From positions 98,912-162,911 of the forward strand of contig NZ_OMWD01000003.1 in assembly GCF_900314695.1 (NCBI RefSeq): a stretch of DNA of 64,000 nucleotides, read 5' to 3'. The notes under the pieces were generated by a model. It saw only the letters and a program-made list of their open reading frames with translations, was not told the origin of the DNA and made no database searches. Source of the stretch: an uncultured Methanobrevibacter sp. (GTDB lineage: Archaea > Methanobacteriota > Methanobacteria > Methanobacteriales > Methanobacteriaceae). Position numbers and translations under genes: made by a program. Of the stretch, positions 36,101-45,671 are shown one piece after another; the stretch's first letter is position 1; every line of letters begins with the position of its first letter.

Positions 36101-38696
36101 TATCATCAATGCAAGTTCAAATTCACTGGTTGTTATTTGTTCCAATAATTCTTCCTGTGATGATATTAGAGATAATGTAATAACAGCATTTGGCGATTCT
36201 TCTTATGCCTATATGGCTTTGAATTCTAATTCCGCTCAGTTTATGGATAATAATGTTTATGTTAGTGGGGATGGGATAGAACAGGCCGGGGTTTTATTGA
36301 TAAACTCTTCAAACAATGAAATATCTCAAAATCGCATTATTTCACACTCTGAAAACCCTCGGGAATATGCTGTTGAGATTATGAGTGATAAGAATCTCGA
36401 CAACAAAGTTGTTAAAAATTATCTGATTAGTGCAAATGGTTTAAGATATGCCGATGAGGCTGTTAATGCAGAATTTGATATGGTTGATTTAAATACTCCT
36501 AGGGATGTTTTCGTTTCAGCTAATGGAAGTGATGTGGCTGGTGACGGTAGTGAATCAAATCCTTATCAGACAATTTCTAAAGCTATTGAGAATGCTCTAA
36601 ACCACTCAATAATTTATGTTTCATATGGAAATTACAATGAATCAAATATTTTTATCAATAAAAACTTAACTCTCATTAGTTTGGGTGGTAAATCAGCAAT
36701 AGATTGTGGAAACAATCAGCTATTTAACATATCCGAGCATTCATCATTTACAATATCCGGATTCATTATTAGGAATGCTCACAATGTTGAAGGAGGTTCC
36801 GTATTTATCAACAATGGTAAATTGCTTGTCAACAACTCATGCATTTTCAATTCCAGTTCATATTTTGACAATTCAAACCCTGTTTTCGATAGGGATGTAA
36901 TCTATGATGATGGAGGTTTAAAAACAGCATACACAGTTGACTGCAGAAGAACAGGTATGGGGGGAGTTATTTTAAACAGGGGAGAACTAGTCATTAACTC
37001 TACAGTATTTTCAAATAATTTAGGTCATTGGGGTGGAGTCATAGCCGATTTCGGAAAAACATCTATAGAATCCAGTTTATTTGACAGTAACACTGGAGTT
37101 CATGGAGGGGTGATATTTTCAAACACTACATCTCCAATGAATATTAAAGATTCCATATTCAACAATAATGTTGCATTAACAAGCATTGACTACTGTGCAA
37201 TAAGATTATACACAACAAGTTGGAGCATTGATGAAGGAAATCACCACCAACGTGGATCAGCATGTGAATTGGCTACAGGCGTAGGTGGGGTAATTTATGC
37301 AAATAATGATATTTTAATTGAAAATTCAGAATTCATTTCAAATTCTGCAAGAACTGGTGGAGCTATTGCATCTTATGATGGTAAATCCTCACCAAGTCTT
37401 GAATTAAGGAATTCTACATTTTTCAACAATAGAGCCAATGACACTAGATACTCAAATGGCTCAAACAATTTGAATTATTTCCAGTTCTCCACAGGATATC
37501 ATGGTGGCGCAATATTGGGAAATTATAATAAATTGTATGTCTTGGGTAGTGAATTCTACTTCAATCAGGCCATTCAAAATGGTGGTGCAATGCAGGCAAG
37601 AGCAAAAGATGGTAAAATTCTAGATTCAATATTCACAGATAATACTGCAGGTATTAGCGGAGGAGCATTGGATATTTCCGATAATTTCTTAATAATGAGG
37701 TCAATCATTTCAAACAATTCAGCTAGTTATGGTGGAGCGATAGAATACGACTCCTCCGTATATTATGGACATATTCAGAATAATTTCAACATTTACAATT
37801 CAACAATATCTGGAAATAGGGCATTGACAAAAGGTGGGGCATTTAGTTTCGGTTCTGGAAATGTCTCTATCCGTGATTCAAATATTGTGGACAATTTTGC
37901 TCCAGCTTCAAGTACAGTCTACACAAGTACTAGCAGCAATGCATTTGACATGAGATACAACTATTGGGGAAGAACCCCAAGCGGATTTGCAGGACCTGAC
38001 GATTCAGTATGGTCAGTAAGCAATAACCAGTTCAGGCCATGGTATGGGCAATGGATCAGATGGGATACACCAGTATCCAATGGAGACGATTCATCCAAAG
38101 ATGATGATGGCAAGAATACCAATCCTATAATTAACCCAGACCCTAAAGATGATGCAAAGCACACTGGTTCATCAAATACAGGTTCAAGTGCATCAACAGG
38201 AACAACAATTGGTGGAAGGGGAAATTGGCCTTCTTATAATGGTGATGGCGACGGATTTAACCCTGGATATAATGGAATCGGGAATAATCATAATGGATTG
38301 TTTTCCTCACTTGGCGGAAGAGGATATTCAGGTCAGAATATTAATGGGGTGGCAAATGCCAATTCAAACTCTCAACATAACTCCAATGCCAACGGTAATG
38401 TGAACACTGACAGTTTAAGCAAATCCAACAGTTCCACATATAATCCAAACTTTGCATCAATTGGAATGACTGCTAATTCAGCAGCTTCAGCTTCTTCTGC
38501 TCAAAGTGGTTCTCAAGGCGAAGGTGGAAGTTCATCAACTGGTGCTGAAAGTGTGTCCAAATCATATGAAGTCAAAGAACTAGAAGAAGTAGTGAAAGAT
38601 GAAAATTCAATGATTAAATTCTTAATAATAACATTTATAACATTATTTTTATTGATTGTAGGCTATAAGCGCAATGAAAAAGAGGAAGAATATTAG
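33132..38696 (+). CDS. Large adhesin-like beta-helix protein with C-terminal membrane anchor; probable ATT start
   Basis: This secreted protein has about 1854 residues. No ATG, GTG or TTG gives a full signal peptide; TTG 33156 starts inside the hydrophobic core. ATT 33132 lies 4 nt after GAGGTGG and gives KNRNILALLLIICVIGLT and a VSAF cleavage region. Residues about 60-1100 are NosD-like beta-helix repeats. A second module opens near 1124 (GSDVAGDGSESNPYQTISK) and ends near 1610 at YNYWGRTPSGF. A Ser/Gly/Asn-rich linker of about 160 residues follows. The C-terminus is a single hydrophobic helix with a short charged tail, GYKRNEKEEEY. This anchor differs from the Lys-rich tails of its neighbours. 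The next adhesin gene follows at once. Confidence 0.85.
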   Translation: MKNRNILALLLIICVIGLTLNAVSAFNETDGDSNVFSINENIEPQKIKISDDGVVESNSDANNLTSEGGNTFEITQITYENYFNPRDGTILPNSGITSGDTIKIGNISNRAFVIDRPLTVMPITSNDKITNGYIHLIKGSDGSTITNLTINNTKGTLTFRGATVGQLHGIWLTNSNYNLISYNTIRIANTGGVYAMPMGWSSNNRIIYNDMKTYISSNIIMGQCHYNLISHNSLEVLSYSDLSVTNLIYFNPFNHADYSGSPLCLGNIISYNYLKGFCTLPMSIILQMTYANHDGTVVANNTIFKGSFGINLNGDNVSVYGNVVDNSATGINVAGKNFKVYNNTVSGSNQKAGIQVANNDNSTSKVYDNNVTFVDVVSAMSITGNVDAHDNIINVRNYGIGISISEDGANVHDNRIKTNNDDGISILGSNNKVDNNIITTNARGVSIPAKGNGIRYYNNTISRNTITSDSYGVYIAGLVYNTVIVDNVIETNSSVGIYKDITDELSTREEDNMVNGVILKSTAVIINDTNYYDFFDKDGNLMYEFPEGKTKVLILTFLTNKNIVLNEKINVISNKLSNLLFNVTITFKNNSSGSLIRDFNFINNNRKAIVLDNVKDVSITKNNINAEFKKGSSDDSVILIKNICENSIFSNNNIFINSKRSNVYAIKANDNNVYHGFLFANNTIIMISSSDCTAISADYLSDSKLKSNNINIISNGTSLGFDLSNSLDGVELSGNEIIIHADKNAYLIKLSNVNNSTIHDNKLYAQASEAYGIYAVNLADVSFNGNNISTFGCGGNSISGSNCNNLTVFNNLIHTNTSNPILFTENVKSNSFIIDDDNYGVYFDKNGNLKSDLVGEKATLILNLTNNQILKINSAIEISSFDDVSVSASIIFGDNASNSKIYGINFVNASITSINASNIQIFKNTFSNSTLTFCAAEKSIFKNNDVSEESKIIINNAKSIQILNNTFNITSSNLKVISILNAQNTLIKDNIINASSNSLVVICSNNSSCDDIRDNVITAFGDSSYAYMALNSNSAQFMDNNVYVSGDGIEQAGVLLINSSNNEISQNRIISHSENPREYAVEIMSDKNLDNKVVKNYLISANGLRYADEAVNAEFDMVDLNTPRDVFVSANGSDVAGDGSESNPYQTISKAIENALNHSIIYVSYGNYNESNIFINKNLTLISLGGKSAIDCGNNQLFNISEHSSFTISGFIIRNAHNVEGGSVFINNGKLLVNNSCIFNSSSYFDNSNPVFDRDVIYDDGGLKTAYTVDCRRTGMGGVILNRGELVINSTVFSNNLGHWGGVIADFGKTSIESSLFDSNTGVHGGVIFSNTTSPMNIKDSIFNNNVALTSIDYCAIRLYTTSWSIDEGNHHQRGSACELATGVGGVIYANNDILIENSEFISNSARTGGAIASYDGKSSPSLELRNSTFFNNRANDTRYSNGSNNLNYFQFSTGYHGGAILGNYNKLYVLGSEFYFNQAIQNGGAMQARAKDGKILDSIFTDNTAGISGGALDISDNFLIMRSIISNNSASYGGAIEYDSSVYYGHIQNNFNIYNSTISGNRALTKGGAFSFGSGNVSIRDSNIVDNFAPASSTVYTSTSSNAFDMRYNYWGRTPSGFAGPDDSVWSVSNNQFRPWYGQWIRWDTPVSNGDDSSKDDDGKNTNPIINPDPKDDAKHTGSSNTGSSASTGTTIGGRGNWPSYNGDGDGFNPGYNGIGNNHNGLFSSLGGRGYSGQNINGVANANSNSQHNSNANGNVNTDSLSKSNSSTYNPNFASIGMTANSAASASSAQSGSQGEGGSSSTGAESVSKSYEVKELEEVVKDENSMIKFLIITFITLFLLIVGYKRNEKEEEY

Positions 38697-38708
38697 GTGG
38701 TGTTTTTA

Positions 38709-41700
38709 ATTAATAAGAAATTTATTTTTTCATTTTTAATGATTTTTGTTGTAATATCTACTTTGGCATGCGTTAGTGCTGTCGATAATTCTACTGTGGA
38801 TATGCAACAGGATAATCAAATGCTTTATGTTGATTCAACGGTTGATGAAAATGGAAATGGAAGTGAAATGTCACCATTTTCTTCAATATCTGTTGCAGTA
38901 GATAACGCCGGCAACAATTCTCATGTCATTTTAAAAAAGGGTATATATAAAGGTTCATCAAACACTGGAATTGTTATAGATAAGGATTTAACAATAGAAT
39001 CATTTGATGGGGGCGTAACAATTGATGGTGAAAATAAAAATGCATTTTTTAAAATCAATTCGGGATGCAGGCTTATCCTAAATAACATTAAGTTTGCAAA
39101 TGCATATGCCAAAGACTATATCCAGTTGGGTGCTATAAACAATAAGGGTAATTTGACAATTATAAACTCTTCATTTATTAAAATGAATACTGTAATGGGC
39201 GCTATTTACAATGAAGGTGAATTATGTATACAAAATTCAAAAATGTCTGATTCAACTTCAAAAAATATGGCTCAACTAATTACAAATATTGGAAATTGTA
39301 CCATAATAAACTCTAAGGTATTGGATAATCCGTATAAGTCATCTGGTGTTGAAAACGGTGTTTACAACTTTAATATTTTAAAAATAGTATCTTCACAGGT
39401 AACTCTGATAAATTCCAACAATCAATTTGATGAAGATTCCTTCAAACAGGCTAAAATCTCAATTGTCAATTCCACAATATCTGATTTGGATGTGGATGGT
39501 GCAGTTGTTAATATATTTAATTCCAAATTCAGCGGCAGGAATAGGTTCAATAATGCTAATGTCACAATATCTGAAAGTAGTTTTGCCAAGGATATTTCAA
39601 TTTTACCAGTATTCAATTCAAATTTTACTGCAATACACTCAATATTTGATGTAGATATTTCATCAGGTGCTTCAAATTTAAACATTACTTATTCTGCAAT
39701 TTTGGGAAGCATTTCCGGTGGCGGACTGCTTGGAAGTTTATACGCGCCATATAACTGGTGGGGATCAAATAGAGGTCCGGCAATTTCATACTTTAAAAAT
39801 TACAATACTTCCTTGTGGGCTATTGCAAGTTTTGAATATCCTGCAGATGAAATTCCAATCAACCCTTCACAGGAATTCATAGTATCCTTAAATAAATGGT
39901 GTGATGGCAACAATGTCTATGAATTCGGTGTCAACGAGTATATTCCACAAAGAACCGTTAGTTTTGAGTCACAAAATGGTAAATTCATGTATTCTTCACT
40001 TAAAATCAATGGATCAGTTAACAATTATCTTGTTGACAATACTTTAGATTCAAACGTCTTTGCCATTATTGATTCACAAAGGTTAACACTCACAATTGGA
40101 AAAGGATTGTCCCAATATACCTATTTCGTATCTCCTGACGGTCACGACGGACCTGAAGATGGAAGCTATGAAAAACCATTCTTAACATTGGCTTATGCAT
40201 TTTCTAAAGCCGGCAATGGAAATACAATTTGTATGCTTCCAGGATTGCATAAAAATATTGCGAATTGCGGTTTAAGCATTGAAAAAAACTTGACTGTTGT
40301 TGGTTTGGGGGATAATGTAGTTCTGCAAAGGGCAAACTCATATAATATATTTGATGTTAAGTCATGGGGAAGTCTATGCATCAAAAACATCAAATTTACA
40401 GTTGTGGACAGGGCATACTCAGATGTTCTAATTGTTGTTAGTGGAGGCAAGTTAGATGTCATAAACTGCTCCTTCACTTCAATCTCTGTTCCTGAGGTGA
40501 TATATGCATCTGGCTTTGCTAAAGTCAATATTGTCGATTCAATCTTCAGTGATATTATCGGCTCAGCCGTATCAGGCAATCCAGTTTTAACAGTAAACAA
40601 TTCAATTTTTGAAAAATTCTCTGCATTTTACCATAGAAGTGGTGTTGAAAGCTATAACTGTCTGTTCCCAGTTACAAAATCCATTGAAATTTACAATTCA
40701 TTGTTTAGGAATAATGTTATGGGAATTGTTAATTTGCGTCCAATGACATATTCATCAAGTCCCCTTCTGGGCGCTACAATATCTGATGGTGTAAGCTATG
40801 ACGTTTACGCTTATATTGAAAATTCAACATTTGTAGGCAACGTATTTAGAGAAATGAACAACTACTATTCAAGCAATGGTATAGGATTGCAGATATGGGA
40901 AATTCATGATTCTTTTCATGGATTTGTCAATAACTGTTCTTTTATAGATAATGAAGGTTCAATTCTCATTGCCGATAGCGTAAATAATTCCAGATTCATT
41001 AATAACTCCGGAAAATCATCAGGGGGAGGAATATTTGTTAAAGCGTCATTGATTAATAATTCATTATTCATGGGAAATGTCAATTTGTATCGTGAAGGTT
41101 CCGGAGCTTATATTGGTGAGGGAATAGCCAGTGCAGATTTGATATTGAATTCAGTATTCATTAAAAACAAGGCTGCATTCGGTGGTGCAGTTTCAGATAC
41201 AAAAGAGATTCACTATTCCGTATTTTTTAATAATACTGCGGAATATGAAGGTGATGATATTTATTCATACGATGGGGATGTTGATTACTCAAGCAACTGG
41301 TGGGGAGATAATCAAAAACCCGGGTCAGATAGAATATTCAAGTTTCTGGGCACATTGACATTGAATGATTGGGTGATAATGACATTGGAATATGTTTCAA
41401 GCAGTGAAATCAGGGCTAGCTTAAACCACATTAGGGCTAATTCAAGCACATATCTTTTAAACCACAACATGCCTGAGCGTTTGGTCAGATTCTCAGTTGA
41501 AGGCGGTAGCATTTCTCCTGAGATTGCTTTGTTGATAAACGGTTCTGCTTATGCAAATCTTGATTATGACAGATATACCTCCGATTTTAAAGCATATGCT
41601 CAAATTGATAATCAAATTTTGGATGTTGATGTTAGAAATGCAAACACTCGTATAGTGATGGAAGATATTGCTCTTAAAGGCAATCAAAATAAATTTAATC

Positions 41701-44700
41701 TAACTTTAATCAATGTAAATGGGTACAGGATATCTAATCAAAATCTGGTAGTCGAAATAATTGATAAAAACAATAAAAGTTCCACTTTTACCATAAAGAC
41801 TGATGAAAAAGGTTTTGCCGAGTTCAATGTGGATTATCCGATTGGAATTTACACTGCTAATGTTAAATTTTTAGGAAACGGATTTTTCGATAAATGTGAG
41901 GCAAGTGCAAAAATAGAGATTTTGCCTTCAATAACTTACATTAATGCATACAATCACACATATTATGGTAAAAACAATAAGTTTCAAGCATTCTTAACCG
42001 GAGAAAATGGAATAAAACTGGTTAATTTGACTTTAACATACACCATAACAGATTCAAAAGGCAATGTGAAATCTGTCAGCGTAAACACTGACTCTTATGG
42101 TATCGGTGAAGTGATGTTAAACTTGGATGTCGGCCAATATAGCGTTAAATGTGAGTATTTGGGTAATGGGTGGTATCTGCCAAGTTCATGTATGGTGAAT
42201 ATTGCAATCTATCCGGTAAGGTCAAACATCACAGCAGAAAACGTTACCTTATATGGTCAGGGCAATATTTATAATATTACTTTAAGGGATGGCTATGGTA
42301 CTCTAATTCGAGGAGAAAATGTTTATGTGGAGATTTCCCAAGGTAATGCCTCTGATAAATTCACAATAAAGACAAATGATGATGGTGTTGCGAGTTTGGC
42401 GATTAATTATCTTCCCGGAACTTATGATGTCCATGTCAGATTTGTTGGTGATGAGTTGTATGGTCCTTCACAGGCTTCATCTGTAATAAATGTGGAAAAA
42501 GTTTTAACTATTGTTTCCGGATTCTATCATGTAAAAATTCCGTTAAATGGTTTATATAATGTTGTTTTAACAGATATGAATGGACGTCGTTTAATCAATC
42601 AGTCTGTAGTCCTAAACATGTATCAGGGAAAATTAATAAAAAGTTATGTTGCAAATACTGATGGAAATGGTGAAGCATCATTCATTATTGATTTGGCTGA
42701 AGGAAATTACCTTGCAACAATGGAATATGGTGGAAACAACTGGTATGCCGATTCTTCAAGTGGTGCAACAGTAATCATAACAAAAGATGCTGTACTGCAA
42801 AATATTCAGATAAATGCAAGCGATTTGGTACAGTATTATGGCGAAGATAAATTTTTCATGATTAATTTCAACGATCCGAATGCATATACTCAGTATGGCA
42901 AGGAAATTCTTGTTACAATTTCTTCAGGAGGATGGCAAAAAGCATATTCTGTATATACTGACGTATTTGGTCTTGCAAGGTTGCAGATCAATTTAAATCC
43001 TGGTGAATATGATGTCCATTATAAATATTCAAATAGTTATTATAACATATTTGGCGAAGGGTTTAACAAAATAAGCGTATTTAAAACTCCTACTACAATA
43101 TTTGCCAACGATTTGATAATGAATAAAAAAGATTCTCGAATTTTTGAGATATTTTTAAGGGATGTAAACAATAATCCGATTAAAAATATGCAGATAAATG
43201 CAAGCATCGGGAAAATTAAGTATAATCTGACAACCAATGATGAAGGCATTGCCAAATTGATACTTGATTTGGATGTTGGAGAATACATAATCAAATATGC
43301 TTTTGATAATCCAAATTATATCGCTTCTTCATCTCAATCACGTATTTTAGTAGTCGATTCTGATAAAACTCCTTCAACATTGATATCTTCTGATGCAATA
43401 GGTTTTGACAGTCAAACATTAAATTATGTCGTTAATCTTAAGGATAGCTTGGATAATGGAATTGCTTCTTCACAAATATCACTTCAATTATTGACATTCG
43501 AAGGTAATATGGTATTGTTTAAATCTGCATTAACTGATGAAGCGGGTCGTGCAAGTTTTGATTTAGATTTGGATAGTGGACAATACCTTGTTAAAGTATC
43601 TTTCCCGGGAAATAACTTTTATTTGGGAAGTTCAAATACAAAAACCATTACAATTGAGTCAAAAGACAATAAGGTTAAAACAATTTTATATGTTGGTGAA
43701 ACTCAGCTGTCTGACTCTTCCAAGTTTTATGTTGTATTGAGTGACATGAATGGAACATTAATTAAGAATGCCAGCATCAAATTCATGATAAACAATAAAC
43801 AATATCTATCAAAAACAGATGATATGGGAAGAGCGTATCTGAATATAGGATTATCTCCTAATTCATATTTGATTAGGGCTGCCTTCGATGGCAATGAAAT
43901 ATTCAAGGAATCTAAAGTATCAGCTAAAGTTTTCATATCAGGCTTATCTACACTGTTGCATGCTCAAAAATTAGTTAAATACTATAGGAATGGAACTCAA
44001 TTTCATGCAATACTTTTGGATAATGATAATAATCCTCTTCCAGGCAAAACAATATCTGTTCTGCTTGATGGTGTGTATTATAACTGCACAACAGATTCAA
44101 AAGGTTGGATTACATTGAATATTGAGTTAAAGCCAGGATTTTATGATGTGGAATGTTATTATTATGGAAGTGACGCTTCTCAAAATTCATTCGATAAAAC
44201 TAATATTACAGTCCTTTCAACTGTCGTTGGTCAGGATAGTGTAAAATACTACTCTGACGGCCCATACCTTAATGTAACCTTCTTGGACGGTCAGGGAAAT
44301 CCAATTAATAATGTCTCATTCATTATCAATGTCGATTCTAAAAATTATCATGCGATATTGAACGGTAATGTTTTTTACTTTAATTTAAATCTGGAACCTG
44401 GTGAACACATAATCTCTTTTACAAACCCTTACGACGGTTTGTCAGTAGCATATAAGCTAACTGTTCTTCCGACTGTCGTTGCAGATAGCCTAACTAAAGT
44501 CTTCAATAACGGATCTTATTATGTCGCTTCATTTGTAGATAAGACTGGAAAACCGTTAAAAAACAGAAATGTGGATATCGTAATAAATGGATTAAAATAT
44601 GTTGAAAAAACAGATTCTCAGGGTGTAGTTAAACTTAAAATGAATCTGAAACCTGATAGATATCTTGTGACTGCTATAAATCCTTTAACTAAGGACTATG

Positions 44701-45233
44701 TTGAAAATACAGTTAACGTTTTACCGTCTATTGTTCAAAACAAAAATGTTGTCATGTATTATGGCTCAACTAAATCATATACTGTAAAAATCATTGGAAA
44801 TGATGGCAAAGTAGTCGGTTCGGGAAAAATAGTTAAATTTAATGTCAATGGCAAAACATATAAGGTTAAAACAAATAAAAAAGGAATCGCTTCGTTGAAG
44901 TTAAAATTAAATGTTGGAAAATATACTATAACTGCTGGCTATAATGGGTATAAGGTATCCAATAAGATAACTGTGAAATCACTTTTGAGTGCTAAAAATA
45001 TTGTTGTCAAAAAATCAAAAGTGGCGAAATTTAAAGCCAAGTTGGTTAATAAAAATGCTAAGCCATTGAATGGTAAAAAAATTACATTTAAAATCAAAGG
45101 TAAATCATATAAGGTTAAAACAAATAAAAAAGGAATTGCCGTTTTGAAATTGAAATTGAAAGTGGGGAAGTATGTAGTTAAATCAAGCTATGGTAAATCC
45201 AAAATAACAAACAAAATCATCGTTAAAAAATAA
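38709..45233 (+). CDS. Very large adhesin-like protein with many Ig-like repeats; probable ATT start
   Basis: This protein has about 2174 residues. The apparent GTG at 38697 lies within the ribosome binding site GGTGGTG, so I take ATT 38709: translation opens NKKFIFSFLMIFVVIST and ends the signal peptide at CVSAVD. The N-terminal 900 residues contain beta-helix modules with NWWGSNRGP near residue 350, a second opening at YFVSPDGHDG near 473, and NWWGDNQKPGS near 864. From about residue 980 to the end there are roughly a dozen Ig-like repeats of 90-100 residues. The last two have the Lys-rich KTYKVKTNKKGIA pattern. The start is 12 nt behind the stop of the previous ALP, so the two are coupled. 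No protease or membrane anchor is seen. Confidence 0.85.
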   Translation: MNKKFIFSFLMIFVVISTLACVSAVDNSTVDMQQDNQMLYVDSTVDENGNGSEMSPFSSISVAVDNAGNNSHVILKKGIYKGSSNTGIVIDKDLTIESFDGGVTIDGENKNAFFKINSGCRLILNNIKFANAYAKDYIQLGAINNKGNLTIINSSFIKMNTVMGAIYNEGELCIQNSKMSDSTSKNMAQLITNIGNCTIINSKVLDNPYKSSGVENGVYNFNILKIVSSQVTLINSNNQFDEDSFKQAKISIVNSTISDLDVDGAVVNIFNSKFSGRNRFNNANVTISESSFAKDISILPVFNSNFTAIHSIFDVDISSGASNLNITYSAILGSISGGGLLGSLYAPYNWWGSNRGPAISYFKNYNTSLWAIASFEYPADEIPINPSQEFIVSLNKWCDGNNVYEFGVNEYIPQRTVSFESQNGKFMYSSLKINGSVNNYLVDNTLDSNVFAIIDSQRLTLTIGKGLSQYTYFVSPDGHDGPEDGSYEKPFLTLAYAFSKAGNGNTICMLPGLHKNIANCGLSIEKNLTVVGLGDNVVLQRANSYNIFDVKSWGSLCIKNIKFTVVDRAYSDVLIVVSGGKLDVINCSFTSISVPEVIYASGFAKVNIVDSIFSDIIGSAVSGNPVLTVNNSIFEKFSAFYHRSGVESYNCLFPVTKSIEIYNSLFRNNVMGIVNLRPMTYSSSPLLGATISDGVSYDVYAYIENSTFVGNVFREMNNYYSSNGIGLQIWEIHDSFHGFVNNCSFIDNEGSILIADSVNNSRFINNSGKSSGGGIFVKASLINNSLFMGNVNLYREGSGAYIGEGIASADLILNSVFIKNKAAFGGAVSDTKEIHYSVFFNNTAEYEGDDIYSYDGDVDYSSNWWGDNQKPGSDRIFKFLGTLTLNDWVIMTLEYVSSSEIRASLNHIRANSSTYLLNHNMPERLVRFSVEGGSISPEIALLINGSAYANLDYDRYTSDFKAYAQIDNQILDVDVRNANTRIVMEDIALKGNQNKFNLTLINVNGYRISNQNLVVEIIDKNNKSSTFTIKTDEKGFAEFNVDYPIGIYTANVKFLGNGFFDKCEASAKIEILPSITYINAYNHTYYGKNNKFQAFLTGENGIKLVNLTLTYTITDSKGNVKSVSVNTDSYGIGEVMLNLDVGQYSVKCEYLGNGWYLPSSCMVNIAIYPVRSNITAENVTLYGQGNIYNITLRDGYGTLIRGENVYVEISQGNASDKFTIKTNDDGVASLAINYLPGTYDVHVRFVGDELYGPSQASSVINVEKVLTIVSGFYHVKIPLNGLYNVVLTDMNGRRLINQSVVLNMYQGKLIKSYVANTDGNGEASFIIDLAEGNYLATMEYGGNNWYADSSSGATVIITKDAVLQNIQINASDLVQYYGEDKFFMINFNDPNAYTQYGKEILVTISSGGWQKAYSVYTDVFGLARLQINLNPGEYDVHYKYSNSYYNIFGEGFNKISVFKTPTTIFANDLIMNKKDSRIFEIFLRDVNNNPIKNMQINASIGKIKYNLTTNDEGIAKLILDLDVGEYIIKYAFDNPNYIASSSQSRILVVDSDKTPSTLISSDAIGFDSQTLNYVVNLKDSLDNGIASSQISLQLLTFEGNMVLFKSALTDEAGRASFDLDLDSGQYLVKVSFPGNNFYLGSSNTKTITIESKDNKVKTILYVGETQLSDSSKFYVVLSDMNGTLIKNASIKFMINNKQYLSKTDDMGRAYLNIGLSPNSYLIRAAFDGNEIFKESKVSAKVFISGLSTLLHAQKLVKYYRNGTQFHAILLDNDNNPLPGKTISVLLDGVYYNCTTDSKGWITLNIELKPGFYDVECYYYGSDASQNSFDKTNITVLSTVVGQDSVKYYSDGPYLNVTFLDGQGNPINNVSFIINVDSKNYHAILNGNVFYFNLNLEPGEHIISFTNPYDGLSVAYKLTVLPTVVADSLTKVFNNGSYYVASFVDKTGKPLKNRNVDIVINGLKYVEKTDSQGVVKLKMNLKPDRYLVTAINPLTKDYVENTVNVLPSIVQNKNVVMYYGSTKSYTVKIIGNDGKVVGSGKIVKFNVNGKTYKVKTNKKGIASLKLKLNVGKYTITAGYNGYKVSNKITVKSLLSAKNIVVKKSKVAKFKAKLVNKNAKPLNGKKITFKIKGKSYKVKTNKKGIAVLKLKLKVGKYVVKSSYGKSKITNKIIVKK

Positions 45234-45671
45234 CTTTCAAAATTTACAATCTATGATTAATTAAAATTGTAACTTAAAGGTTTCAATGGTGTTTTATTAA
45301 CTAGTTTTGTTGTTTTTTTCCATTTAAGTTATTTTTTGAAATTTTAAATGTTAAGCATATACATTGAAGTCAGGGAAAATGATTCCCTAGACTTAAACTA
45401 AAAAAATTTTTTCAGTAACACGAGTGTTACAATTAATATTATTAAAAATGCTTTATTTAAATATTTAGTTATTTTAGTATGCCTAAAAATTAATAATGCT
45501 TTTGTCTATTGTTTATTTTGGTATTATAAATGTTGGTGTCGTATATTTTGTATATTCTAGTTGTTTTTAGTAAAATTCAAATTTTGTTTTAAGTTAAATA
45601 ATCGCCTAATTTATAATAGCATAATTTATTTTAAATAGTTAAAACAAATATATTTAGACTGGTGAATTTTT
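45234..45671 (+). promoter_or_regulatory. 438-nt intergenic region with two inverted repeats
   Basis: No ORF is visible. Two hairpin-forming sequences stand out: an imperfect AAGTCAGGGA / TCCCTAGACTT pair at 45367-45394, and a perfect 16-base GTAACAC-GA-GTGTTAC at 45415-45430. They are the most GC-rich spots in the gap. AT-rich, TATA-like stretches around 45630-45655 probably drive the next adhesin gene. Confidence 0.5.
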
